Positions 34,871 through 42,198 of a DNA stretch of 64,000 nt are shown here, piece after piece (the first letter of the stretch is position 1; every line of letters begins with the position of its first letter). Position numbers and translations under genes: made by a program. The notes under the pieces are model-generated. The model was not told where the DNA came from, searched no databases, and saw only the letters and a program-made list of their open reading frames with translations. Source of the stretch: Microlunatus speluncae. GTDB taxonomy: Bacteria > Actinomycetota > Actinomycetes > Propionibacteriales > Propionibacteriaceae. The stretch covers positions 521,450-585,449 of the forward strand of contig NZ_VKCZ01000003.1 of the NCBI RefSeq assembly GCF_009299835.1, read 5' to 3'.

Positions 34871-35710
34871 TCAATCGGCCGGCAGGGCCCAGCCGTCCAG
34901 CGCGTGGCCGGGGTGATCGCGCAGGAACTGCCGCCGGACTTCGAGGTACCGGGTCGGGGTGAGCCCGGTGAAGGCTTGGAACTCGTGGCCGAAGTGGGCC
35001 TGGTCGAAGTAGCCCGCGCCGGCGGCGAGCGCGCCCCAGTCGATCGGTTCGGCGGGGTTGATCGTCAACACGGTGTAGGCGAAGCGGTGAGTGCGGGCCA
35101 GCCGCTTCGGCGTGACGCCGATCAGCTCCTTGAACCGCTTCGCCAGGTGAGTGGCGCTGACCCCGGCGGCCACGCTCAAGTCGCCGACCGGCACCGCCCC
35201 GCCGGTCGCTGCGATGACGCCGCTCGTGTACCGGACCAACCCAAGGCCCGCGGTCTCGCTCAGCCGTCGCGTCAGCTCTTCTTCGAGCAGCGTCAGCAGC
35301 TCGGGTGGCCGGTCCGCCGCGGCCAGCCGGTCCTGCAGCTCGGCCATGGCGCTCCGACCCCAGACCTGCTCCACCGTCACCGGCCGGTCACGCAGCTCGG
35401 CCGCGGGCATCGGCAGGAACGGCGCCAGCCCCCACGGCTTGAAGTGCACGCCGACGGACCGGGTCCGGGATGGGTAGCCGAAGTCCCACGCGCAGGTCGG
35501 CATGGTGACCACACAGCCGTCGGCGTACTCGCCCGTCTCGGTGTCGCTGCCACCGCGGATGTGGAACGGCGCCCCGAGGTTGACGATGAGCAGTGCCGAC
35601 GGCGCCGGCGGCAGCGTCAGCCGGGCGTACGGCGCCGTCCCCTCCAGGTAATAGAGGTCGTCGATCAGGCCGTCCAGCGGCGGTCGCGGCACTCTGGACA
35701 CGTACCTCAC
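34871..35710 (-). CDS. AraC family transcriptional regulator
   Basis: A 279-aa regulator. The N-terminal half is a cupin-like sensor (PAPSALLIVNLGAPFHIRGG), and the C-terminal half is a double helix-turn-helix: VAAGVSATHLAKRFKELIGV, PKRLARTHRFAYTV and AGYFDQAHFGHEFQAFTG, ending with the TPTRY AraC motif. GTG 35710 is chosen; the frame upstream looks random. Neighbour of the reductase gene in the same direction, 68 bp apart. Confidence 0.85.
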   Translation of the reverse strand: MRYVSRVPRPPLDGLIDDLYYLEGTAPYARLTLPPAPSALLIVNLGAPFHIRGGSDTETGEYADGCVVTMPTCAWDFGYPSRTRSVGVHFKPWGLAPFLPMPAAELRDRPVTVEQVWGRSAMAELQDRLAAADRPPELLTLLEEELTRRLSETAGLGLVRYTSGVIAATGGAVPVGDLSVAAGVSATHLAKRFKELIGVTPKRLARTHRFAYTVLTINPAEPIDWGALAAGAGYFDQAHFGHEFQAFTGLTPTRYLEVRRQFLRDHPGHALDGWALPAD

Positions 35711-35852
35711 CCGCCAAGTATCGCCGAAGGCTCCCGGCTCAGTTCGCTTGCAGGACAGAAGGAACGGCCGTGGTTCTGTCCCGCGCTTCCCACTTGCGCA
35801 CACGACAAGATGATCAAGAAAGTGACGGGTGAGGGACCTTCAGGAGTGGAGT

Positions 35853-35893
35853 CGCCTAGGAGAGTCGAACTCCTGACCTATTCATTACGAGTG
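35853..35893 (-). repeat. attL: displaced 3' part of tRNA-Thr
   Basis: These 41 bp are identical to 39704-39744, the 3' half of the tRNA-Thr gene from the anticodon loop to the acceptor stem. With one mismatch the match extends to 35850. It marks the left end of the integrated element. Confidence 0.9.
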
Positions 35894-36013
35894 CGGGGCA
35901 GGTCGAGAGGTTGCCTCAGGCCTTGGCGGATTGGCGCACCGACAGCCAGTGACCTGCCTACGGTGTTGGTGGCTGGTGATGGCAGGCCGGGGCCTGTCGG
36001 GGCCCCGCGATCG

Positions 36014-36077
36014 CCCTCAATGCTCCAGCAACAAGAGGGATCGGTGACAAGTCGTAATCTTGCTGGAGCATTGAGGG
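36014..36077 (-). terminator. Long stem-loop after the OLD nuclease gene
   Basis: Arms at 36014-36031 and 36060-36077 pair perfectly over 18 bp with a 28-nt loop, directly behind the nuclease stop codon. Such a long stem may also protect the mRNA end or mark a former recombination site. The 120 bp between it and attL hold no gene. Confidence 0.6.
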
Positions 36078-38003
36078 TTACTCGACTCCGACCGGCGCCG
36101 CGCCGCGGAAAATCTGGGTGAACGCGGTATGCAAGTCCCGAAGTGCTTGCTTCGCCTCGCTTCGGAGCTTTATGTCATCTCGTTCAATGATCCTGTACGC
36201 AACCGGGATCTTTCCCGGGACCTTGAGTCCGGGTGACTGAGTTGCACCCCAGTCCACGACGGCTTTCGCTATCGGGCGACTGCTGGCCACTATGGACGGG
36301 ATCTCCGGTGCACCGGGTGGAAGCATGCTGGCCACAACGCCGAGGTAGTAACCAGGGTCGAGAAGGTCTTCAGTAGCCATACCTTCAGGTAGGGAGTGGA
36401 TACGCTCCTCGGAGACTCCCGCCTGCTTGAGGGCGCGGTGGTAGTCTTGTCCGGCCCCATCGCCATCTGTCAAATAGATCACCTTCGCTGCAACCTCTTC
36501 GACGTCCATATTGAAGGCGCGCGCATTAGCCAGACCTGGTGCAATCTGGTAGTCGAGCTCATTGAGTCCGGTGGCGCATCGGAGCAATGTCGGTAACAGA
36601 ATCATATCGGCTGCACCTTCGGCCATGACTGCCCATCGACAAGCTGAGAAGGCCGCAGCGCCTGCGCCCATTGCAAACAGAAGTGGTCGGAACCCAGGAG
36701 CTTCATTGGCCCAGAAATGAGACTTAAGAGTACTGGAATTCTCGGACCTCTCGACTAGTCGTATGCCTGTCCCGAGATCTGCTGGAAGGCAGCCAGGTGA
36801 GTGGGTTGTGTAGAAGATCTGAGCGGCATTGACCTGCTTGAGTAACACGCCGACCAGGTCTGCCTGCGCGTCATAGTGAAGATGGGATTCGGCCTCGTCA
36901 ATGAGAAGAATGGGGGGGACGTCAGTGTGTTTTGCTTCTAGGAACGCGGCTAGGGCTACGAATGCGCGCAATCCATCACTGCGCTCCTCAACTCTCGTGA
37001 ACCGCTTGGTGTCGATTTCGTAGATGTGAACCGATAGGCCGGTCGCATCCAGACTGAGACGTACTGAAATGTTCGACTGGTTCCAAGATTGTCCAAAGAA
37101 CTCATCGAGTTTTTCGTTCCCATTTCCTAGAATAGTCTGGACTTCTCCGCTGTCGGCTTGAGCGTACGCCCGCCATAACTGAGCGGGACTGATACCAGCG
37201 ACATTCAATAGATTCTTGACAGCTGGGCGAATCGAGTGACGCTCGGGGGCTGTCGAAATGGGGGTGATAGTGGGAAGATCTCGATCGTCGTCTCGAAACA
37301 GTACGAATGTCGGGCAATGCTGGCGCAGGATTCGCTTGGCCTCCTCTCGCGGATGCTCACTAAGGCCGACCTGCATGGCATCCTGCAAGAGTGCAGCAGT
37401 CGCCTCGGGTCCAGGCTTTCCGGGAATCCTCTGATTGGAAATCCACTCCATTAGTCCCTTGCAGACGCCCTCATCCTCCTTGCTCCAATCTTTCTCTGGG
37501 TCCCTAGTTAGGTTGAGAATCCTTTCCAGCCAACTGCGAGGATTGTCTTCGTCGTCATCAAACTGCCCGCCGAGAACGGTTCGAAGTCGGTCCTGAATTG
37601 ATACTAGTGCCTTTTCTGTCCTGAGGAATGGGACGGCATTCCTTCTTGGCTCCGGTTCCCGAAGGGTCGCATGAAGTGTGCCGTCAGCTTGCTTCCACAA
37701 GGCGTACCCGTTAGGCACGTCAGCTAGGCCGAGATTCTTCAGAAGAGCTCGTTCGCTGTCGTTCAGCTTGAATATGGCTCCAACAATCCAGCCCTCATCC
37801 TTGCGGTTCGATCTGGTCTTGTCCAAGTTGGCCAGCTCAGTTTCGCCGTCTCCGGTTAACCATTCGAGTCCGGTGAGCACGGTGGACTTTCCCGCTTCGT
37901 TCGGCCCCACGAATGCAAGTAGTGATTGATTCACGTCGCATTCCGCCCTTGCCAACCGCTTGTAGCCTTCAAACAGGATACGGGTGCACTTCATGCTGAC
38001 CAT
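36078..38003 (-). CDS. OLD family (class 1) ATP-dependent endonuclease
   Basis: A 641-aa protein with an SMC/RecF-like ATPase and a C-terminal TOPRIM nuclease. Walker A is VGPNEAGKSTVL (residues 32-43), Walker B is PPILLIDEAESHLH (about 365-378), then FYTTHSPGCLP. TOPRIM signs are AVMAEGAADMILLPTLL (Glu, about 455) and VIYLTDGDGAGQDYHRAL (DxD, about 505). OLD proteins cleave DNA in phage defence; the related GajA needs a GajB helicase, which is absent here, so a stand-alone class 1 enzyme is likely. ATG 38003 is chosen; the frame above it runs through the 18-bp repeats. Lower GC than its neighbours. Confidence 0.8.
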   Translation of the reverse strand: MVSMKCTRILFEGYKRLARAECDVNQSLLAFVGPNEAGKSTVLTGLEWLTGDGETELANLDKTRSNRKDEGWIVGAIFKLNDSERALLKNLGLADVPNGYALWKQADGTLHATLREPEPRRNAVPFLRTEKALVSIQDRLRTVLGGQFDDDEDNPRSWLERILNLTRDPEKDWSKEDEGVCKGLMEWISNQRIPGKPGPEATAALLQDAMQVGLSEHPREEAKRILRQHCPTFVLFRDDDRDLPTITPISTAPERHSIRPAVKNLLNVAGISPAQLWRAYAQADSGEVQTILGNGNEKLDEFFGQSWNQSNISVRLSLDATGLSVHIYEIDTKRFTRVEERSDGLRAFVALAAFLEAKHTDVPPILLIDEAESHLHYDAQADLVGVLLKQVNAAQIFYTTHSPGCLPADLGTGIRLVERSENSSTLKSHFWANEAPGFRPLLFAMGAGAAAFSACRWAVMAEGAADMILLPTLLRCATGLNELDYQIAPGLANARAFNMDVEEVAAKVIYLTDGDGAGQDYHRALKQAGVSEERIHSLPEGMATEDLLDPGYYLGVVASMLPPGAPEIPSIVASSRPIAKAVVDWGATQSPGLKVPGKIPVAYRIIERDDIKLRSEAKQALRDLHTAFTQIFRGAAPVGVE

Positions 38004-38412
38004 TCTTTCGCTCTGAACGACCGCAGCGCCGGCCAATCGATGGGACGTGAGAACCCAATCTTGCCCGAAGTCGATCACCGAGGCGCCGGATTCCCGAAGA
38101 TCGCGGCCCGCAGCCAGCTCCGCCACGTCCGCCAGCTCCGCCACGTCCGCCAGCTCCCGACACGTCCGCCAGCTCCGACACGTCCGCCACGTCCGATGCC
38201 GATGCTTGATCGCCCGCATCTGCTACGTCGATGCCACCGCCTCGATCGACCAACGCGCGCCGCAAAGTTCTACGGTGTGATCGCAGAAGTCGCGGTCTTA
38301 CTTGGGTCGGCTCACGGCGCGGTCTCAGCCAGCGCGACGCGGCGATGGTGCCGACGCTCGTCCATCGCGGTTTCCAACGAACTGGGGCATCACGTTCAGG
38401 ACCACGGATTTG
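38004..38412. other. Gene-free stretch between the two element genes
   Basis: Holds the 18-bp tandem repeats and the 5' region of the nuclease gene. Open frames exist on both strands, but their residues are low-complexity or random. No ribosome site, promoter or RNA was recognised with confidence. Confidence 0.4.
38115..38195. repeat. 18-bp tandem repeats upstream of the OLD gene
   Basis: Four units of CAGCTCCGCCACGTCCGC or close variants: 38115-38132 and 38133-38150 identical, 38151-38169 with one extra base, 38170-38187 with one change, then a partial fifth. Read on the minus strand in one frame they would encode repeats of ELADVA. Confidence 0.8.
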
Positions 38413-39096
38413 TCATCTACTCGTCTCACCGATGCGGCGCGTGAGTGCCTGGCCCAGGCGGTAGAACTTTCGCGCTTGGCCTGTGACTCCCTCTGGCTCG
38501 GGCCCCGACTCGGGTATTGGCCAGAGCCCGGACTTCTCGATCATGACATCGAAGCTGTCGTCATAATCCGGTCTCGATGGGTCATCGCTTGTGTATCGCA
38601 CAGTGATCTTTCCCGACTTGCCCAGCCCGACGATACTTGGACCCTCGGTGAAGTTGCCCTCGAGGCGCCAAACAGCGCGAATGCTGCAGCCAGGTGGCAG
38701 GGCGCGACTCGTTTCGAAGAGTTCCCGTACCGCCGTGCCCACGTCGTCGGGATTCTGTGACCAATGCTCGTAGTCCAGTGTTAGGTTCCGGGCGGCCGAC
38801 CGGCCTGAGTTGGCGATGCGAACGTCCCAACAGCCAGCACCCTGCAGCCCCGGGACGACTTCAACGAAGACGTACGGCCTGGTCTGCTCGATACTGTCTA
38901 GCCGCGCCTGCTCATTCGCGGCCTGGGCCGCCACCGCCGATGCTTCTGCTGCCTCGCTTGCCTTCTTTGAGGCATCTAGTGTGTCCTTCGCAGTTCGCCA
39001 GGCACAGACGGCCAGGATCACCAGGACGGCCGTTAAGACCGCGGTTCCGAAGGTCGACCAGGCGGCCAGGATGTCGGTCCAGGTTGGTTCATTCAC
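38413..39096 (-). CDS. Membrane-anchored coiled-coil protein of unknown function
   Basis: A 227-aa protein. One membrane helix (STFGTAVLTAVLVILAVCAW) is followed by an Ala/Glu/Lys-rich coiled coil (DASKKASEAAEASAVAAQAA) and a C-terminal beta-rich domain (RPYVFVEVVPG, WDVRIANSGRSAARNLTLDY). Similar helix/coil/beta proteins recur in genomic islands without known function. GTG 39096 gives the compact protein; an ATG at 39204 would add 36 polar residues. Same strand as the nuclease, 409 bp upstream of it, so it may or may not be co-expressed. Confidence 0.6.
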   Translation of the reverse strand: MNEPTWTDILAAWSTFGTAVLTAVLVILAVCAWRTAKDTLDASKKASEAAEASAVAAQAANEQARLDSIEQTRPYVFVEVVPGLQGAGCWDVRIANSGRSAARNLTLDYEHWSQNPDDVGTAVRELFETSRALPPGCSIRAVWRLEGNFTEGPSIVGLGKSGKITVRYTSDDPSRPDYDDSFDVMIEKSGLWPIPESGPEPEGVTGQARKFYRLGQALTRRIGETSR

Positions 39097-39258
39097 GGGT
39101 CGGATTGTCTCAGCCTCATCCCCGGCGTCGCTGGGGTTACACGGATTCTGATACGAGCGGCCCTGCTGACTGACAAGCGCTGCAGCGATCGGAATGGATG
39201 GCAAGCTCAGGTCGCCACGGTCAACGGCAATGGCATTTGATCAGATGGCTGACGCCCG

Positions 39259-39636
39259 GTGACATACGGCCCCTTCACCAGTGACGAGGCTGAGCGCGGC
39301 AGTCCCAGACTCGCAGGCAGAGACTACTTCCGGGCCGCGCTCGAGGGTATCGACGGGATCACGCCGGCGGACTGGACGCCACGAGAATTGCGCCATTCGT
39401 TCGTGTCGCTGCTGTCCGATGCGGGCGTGCCGATCGAGGACATCTCCCGCCTGGTCGGCCACGCCGGAACCAGCGTGACCGAGCTCGTCTACCGGCACCA
39501 GATCCGGCCGGTGGTGGAGACCGGGGCGGAGGTGATGGACACCCTTTTCTCGGGGGACGTGGATGCACAGTTAGATGCACAAGCCGAGTCGAACACCGAC
39601 GGAGATGATCATGGGGACACGGCAGGTGCTGCGTAA
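39259..39636 (+). pseudogene. C-terminal fragment of a tyrosine recombinase (integrase)
   Basis: A 125-aa frame with the end of the catalytic domain: PRELRHSFVSLLSDAG (Arg and His of the RxxH motif), DISRLVGHAGTSVTE (second His) and ELVYRHQIRP (nucleophilic Tyr). The N-terminal DNA-binding domain and the first catalytic Arg are missing, so it cannot recombine by itself. It reads toward the intact tRNA gene, where an integrase normally lies beside its att site. Confidence 0.8.
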
Positions 39637-39672
39637 GAGAACCGCGAAAACCCAGCAATACAAGGGAAAGCA

Positions 39673-39698
39673 CCCCGGTTTCGGCCGGGGCGTTTGTC
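39673..39698 (+). terminator. Intrinsic terminator after the integrase fragment
   Basis: CCCCGG-TTTCGG-CCGGGG followed by CGTTTGTCT, 37 bp past the integrase stop and directly beside the tRNA 3' end. Confidence 0.7.
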
Positions 39699-39700
39699 TG

Positions 39701-39773
39701 AGCCGCCTAGGAGAGTCGAACTCCTGACCTATTCATTACGAGTGAATCGCTCTGCCAACTGAGCTAAGGCGGC
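39701..39773 (-). tRNA. tRNA-Thr (anticodon CGU)
   Basis: The minus strand folds as a full cloverleaf: acceptor GCCGCCT/AGGCGGC, D-arm TAGCTCAGTTGGCAGAG, anticodon arm ATTCA-CTCGTAA-TGAAT (anticodon CGU) and T-arm AGGAGTTCGACTCTCCT. CCA is not encoded. Its 3' 41 bp are shared with attL and were presumably restored by the incoming element. Confidence 0.95.
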
Positions 39774-39847
39774 TTGTGCGTCCTGGCCCGCGGGCGGGCT
39801 CGGTGCACGGTTGGACACTATATCGAGGGGTGGCCCCGTCGGCGAAA

Positions 39848-41422
39848 TCATTCTGGCTCGGGCGGCGGCACGCCAGGATCCGGGGGTACGGGGAGCGGGG
39901 TGACGTCGGTGAGCAGGGTGGACTGGTGGATCCGGGCGATGATGCGGTTGTTGAGCCGGGGCGCTTGCTCGGGGTCGATCCAGCGGGGTGGAATCCACTC
40001 GGGGAGGCCGTCGGCGTTGATGTGGACCTGCCAGCCTCGGTTGAGGAAGTTGTGGTGGTGATACGCGCACAGCAGCGTCAGGTTGCAGAGCTTGGTCGGG
40101 CCTCCTTCCTCCCAGGGCACGACGTGATGGCGCTCGCACCACTCCGGCGGGAAGTCGCAGCCCGGGAAGGAGCAGCCGCCGTCGCGGGCGATCAGCGCGA
40201 TGGTCTGGTGCTTGTTCGCGATCCGGCGGGATCGGCCGAGGTCGAGCAGGATTCCGTGCTGGTTGAGCACGACCGGATAGATCTCGGCTTCGGTGGCCAG
40301 CTTCAGTAGTTCCGGCACGGTCAGCGACACTCCACCGCTGGTGGTGCCGTGGCGCGGCCGTCTCCGGCGGACCCGGCCGGGTGGTCCCGGATCGAAACGG
40401 GCACCCGCCGGGCACACCGGCTCCGGTGCGGCTTCGGTCTCCGGTTCAGTCCCGTCGGCACGCTCGGGCGCGGTCGTCGTGGCGACGGGATTCACGCCTC
40501 GGGTCCCGGCACCGGTGTGGGCGAGCAGGTCGTTCAGGTCGATCGTCACGATCACCGTCGCCGGCGTGCCACCCGAGTCGGGCAACCCACCGACGCGGAG
40601 CAGGCGCGAGCAGGCATCGTCGAGGGCATCGTGCAGGCGCTGGTCCCGGCTACGCTGGTCGGTCGTCGCGGTCCGATCCTTCGCCGTCCGGTCGCGCCGG
40701 GGCTTCGCGAGCGGCTCCAGGATCGCGGCGAGCTTGGCGCCCGTCGACGGGGTCAGCCGGAACTCGCCGACGACCGCCCCGGACGGGGTCTGATGCATCC
40801 GGAACGAGCGACGGTCCCAGTTTCGCTGCTCGTTCGGCTCGGGACCGTCGGGATCGTAGATGTCAAGTACGCGTTGGCAGACCTGCTTCAGCTCTCGCGG
40901 GCCCAGCTGCTCGGCCTGCTCGACCAGATCGCTCTCGACCCGCGCGACGTCGTCGGGGTGCACGTCGACGTTGTCGATCTTGGTCAGGGTGCGGCAGATC
41001 TGCTCGGTCTGCTCGGAGTTGATCATTCCGGCGGTCATGGCGTCGGCCACCCGGCCGCGCAGTCGGGGCAGTGGCAGCCCGGTCGGGGTGACCCGCTGAC
41101 CGGCTGCCTCGGCGGCCCGGACCCGTCGGCCGGCCTCAGCGCTGCCGACCCGGCACACCTGCTCCAGCACCTGCCGCATCGATCGTTGGCAGGTCACCTC
41201 CGGCACGCCGCGATCACGGCAGGCGGCGATCAGCTCCGCGTCGAACGCCTGGGCCTGGTTGGCCAGGATCGTGAACTCCTCGAGCAGCTCCAGCAACCCG
41301 GACTCGTCGTGATGATCAAGCCCGCCGTCCTGTGCCGCAGTGATCAACTCGGCCATCGTCGCCCGCACCGCCACGAGCGCGTGCTTGACCGGCGAGTTGC
41401 CGACGAACAATCCCGAGTTCAT
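39848..41422 (-). CDS. DUF222 / HNH endonuclease (13E12 repeat family)
   Basis: A 524-aa protein. The helical DUF222 domain covers about residues 30-380, and the C-terminus has an HNH nuclease module, CSFPGCDFPPEWCERHHVVP then LCNLTLLCAYHHHN, with zinc-binding Cys and His. This is the 13E12 family, abundant in actinobacteria and often multicopy. The 5' region has a -10 box (TAGTAT) 6 nt from ATG and a perfect LexA box against it, so it should be induced by DNA damage. It lies just outside the tRNA-integrated element. Confidence 0.88.
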   Translation of the reverse strand: MNSGLFVGNSPVKHALVAVRATMAELITAAQDGGLDHHDESGLLELLEEFTILANQAQAFDAELIAACRDRGVPEVTCQRSMRQVLEQVCRVGSAEAGRRVRAAEAAGQRVTPTGLPLPRLRGRVADAMTAGMINSEQTEQICRTLTKIDNVDVHPDDVARVESDLVEQAEQLGPRELKQVCQRVLDIYDPDGPEPNEQRNWDRRSFRMHQTPSGAVVGEFRLTPSTGAKLAAILEPLAKPRRDRTAKDRTATTDQRSRDQRLHDALDDACSRLLRVGGLPDSGGTPATVIVTIDLNDLLAHTGAGTRGVNPVATTTAPERADGTEPETEAAPEPVCPAGARFDPGPPGRVRRRRPRHGTTSGGVSLTVPELLKLATEAEIYPVVLNQHGILLDLGRSRRIANKHQTIALIARDGGCSFPGCDFPPEWCERHHVVPWEEGGPTKLCNLTLLCAYHHHNFLNRGWQVHINADGLPEWIPPRWIDPEQAPRLNNRIIARIHQSTLLTDVTPLPVPPDPGVPPPEPE

Positions 41423-41428
41423 GTCCCG

Positions 41429-41434
41429 ATACTA
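41429..41434 (-). promoter_or_regulatory. -10 box TAGTAT of the DUF222/HNH gene
   Basis: Minus strand, 6 nt before ATG 41422 and 1 bp from the LexA box. Confidence 0.55.
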
Positions 41435-41435
41435 A

Positions 41436-41451
41436 TCGAACAGGTGTTCGA
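41436..41451. promoter_or_regulatory. LexA (SOS) box
   Basis: TCGAAC-AGGT-GTTCGA is a perfect match to the actinobacterial LexA consensus TCGAAC-N4-GTTCGA. It sits between the -10 and -35 positions of the DUF222/HNH gene, where LexA would block transcription. Confidence 0.85.
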
Positions 41452-41530
41452 ACACAAGTTGAAGAGTCCGACAAATGCCTTGTTCTGTGGGGATTTCGGC
41501 AGCACGCGATCGTCCTCCACGATGCGACAC

Positions 41531-41536
41531 TAGACT
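41531..41536 (+). promoter_or_regulatory. -10 box TAGACT
   Basis: Eight nt before ATG 41545. Confidence 0.45.
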
Positions 41537-41544
41537 GCGAAACC

Positions 41545-42198
41545 ATGGACTGGCATCAGTGGCACCAGGGCTATCAGGGCGGCGGCCTGGCCGGCCGGCT
41601 GCCGCTCGTGCAGGACCAACTCCGCCAGGCCCTCACCGAAACCCGACCCGGCCCGATCATGATCATCAGCGTTTGTGCCGGCCAGGGCCACGACGTGATC
41701 GGCGTCTTCCAGGACGGGCCGCGCCAGGCCGACGTACGAGCCCGGCTGGTCGAGTGGGACCACCGCAACGTCGCCGAAGCGCAGCGCCGGGTCGATGCCG
41801 CCGGCCTCGGCAACATCGAGGTACGTCAGGGCGACGCCGGTCTCACCGACGCCTATGTCGACGCCGCCCCGGCCCAGATCGTGCTGCTGTGCGGCGTCTT
41901 CGGCAGCCTCACCGAACCCGACATCAACCGTACGGTCGGCATGCTGCCGCAACTGTGCGACGAGAACGCCCAGGTGATCTGGACCGCCCACCGGTCCAGC
42001 CCCGACCTCTATCGCCAAGCCTCGGCCGCGTTCGATCGGCACGGACTGACCCGGCGTCACACCGACCCGGACGATCGGTTCGGCGTCACCAGGCACCAGC
42101 TGGTCACGCAACCGACACCGCTGCAACCGGGGCGGCGGATGTTCGAGTTCGCCGATGAACAGACCTTGATCGACATCGGCCGGATCACCCTCAGCTAG
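41545..42198 (+). CDS. SAM-dependent methyltransferase-like protein
   Basis: A 217-aa protein with a class I methyltransferase core: IMIISVCAGQGHDVIGVF as motif I (CAGQG in place of GxGxG), RARLVEWDHRNVAEAQRR with the acidic SAM ribose ligand, and IEVRQGDAGLTDAY. The later strand has VLLCGVFGSLTEPDI. Target unknown. Its stop overlaps the end of the convergent kinase gene by 4 bp. Confidence 0.7.
   Translation: MDWHQWHQGYQGGGLAGRLPLVQDQLRQALTETRPGPIMIISVCAGQGHDVIGVFQDGPRQADVRARLVEWDHRNVAEAQRRVDAAGLGNIEVRQGDAGLTDAYVDAAPAQIVLLCGVFGSLTEPDINRTVGMLPQLCDENAQVIWTAHRSSPDLYRQASAAFDRHGLTRRHTDPDDRFGVTRHQLVTQPTPLQPGRRMFEFADEQTLIDIGRITLS

Larger units (their letters stand above)
35853..39744. mobile_element. 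Small element integrated in tRNA-Thr(CGU)
   Basis: About 3.85 kb between 41-bp direct repeats that belong to a tRNA gene. It contains an OLD-type nuclease, a membrane-anchored protein and, next to the intact tRNA, the C-terminal part of a tyrosine recombinase. The interior has clearly lower G+C than both flanks. Tyrosine recombinases commonly use tRNA 3' ends. As the recombinase has lost its N-terminal part and no replication or transfer gene is present, the element looks immobile now. Confidence 0.85.

Noticed and set aside
35894..36013. Second tRNA gene or excisionase next to attL
   Set aside because: Only the 3' part of the tRNA is present, with no 5' half, and no helix-turn-helix frame is readable in the following 120 bp.
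36078..38003. Complete Gabija system
   Set aside because: The ATPase/TOPRIM gene resembles GajA, but no UvrD-type GajB helicase lies next to it or elsewhere in the window.
38115..38195. CRISPR array
   Set aside because: Units are contiguous 18-mers without spacers and no cas gene is in the window.
38004..38219. N-terminal extension of the OLD protein (frame up to 38219)
   Set aside because: The extension is made of low-complexity residues from the 18-bp repeats, while the family start pattern fits ATG 38003.
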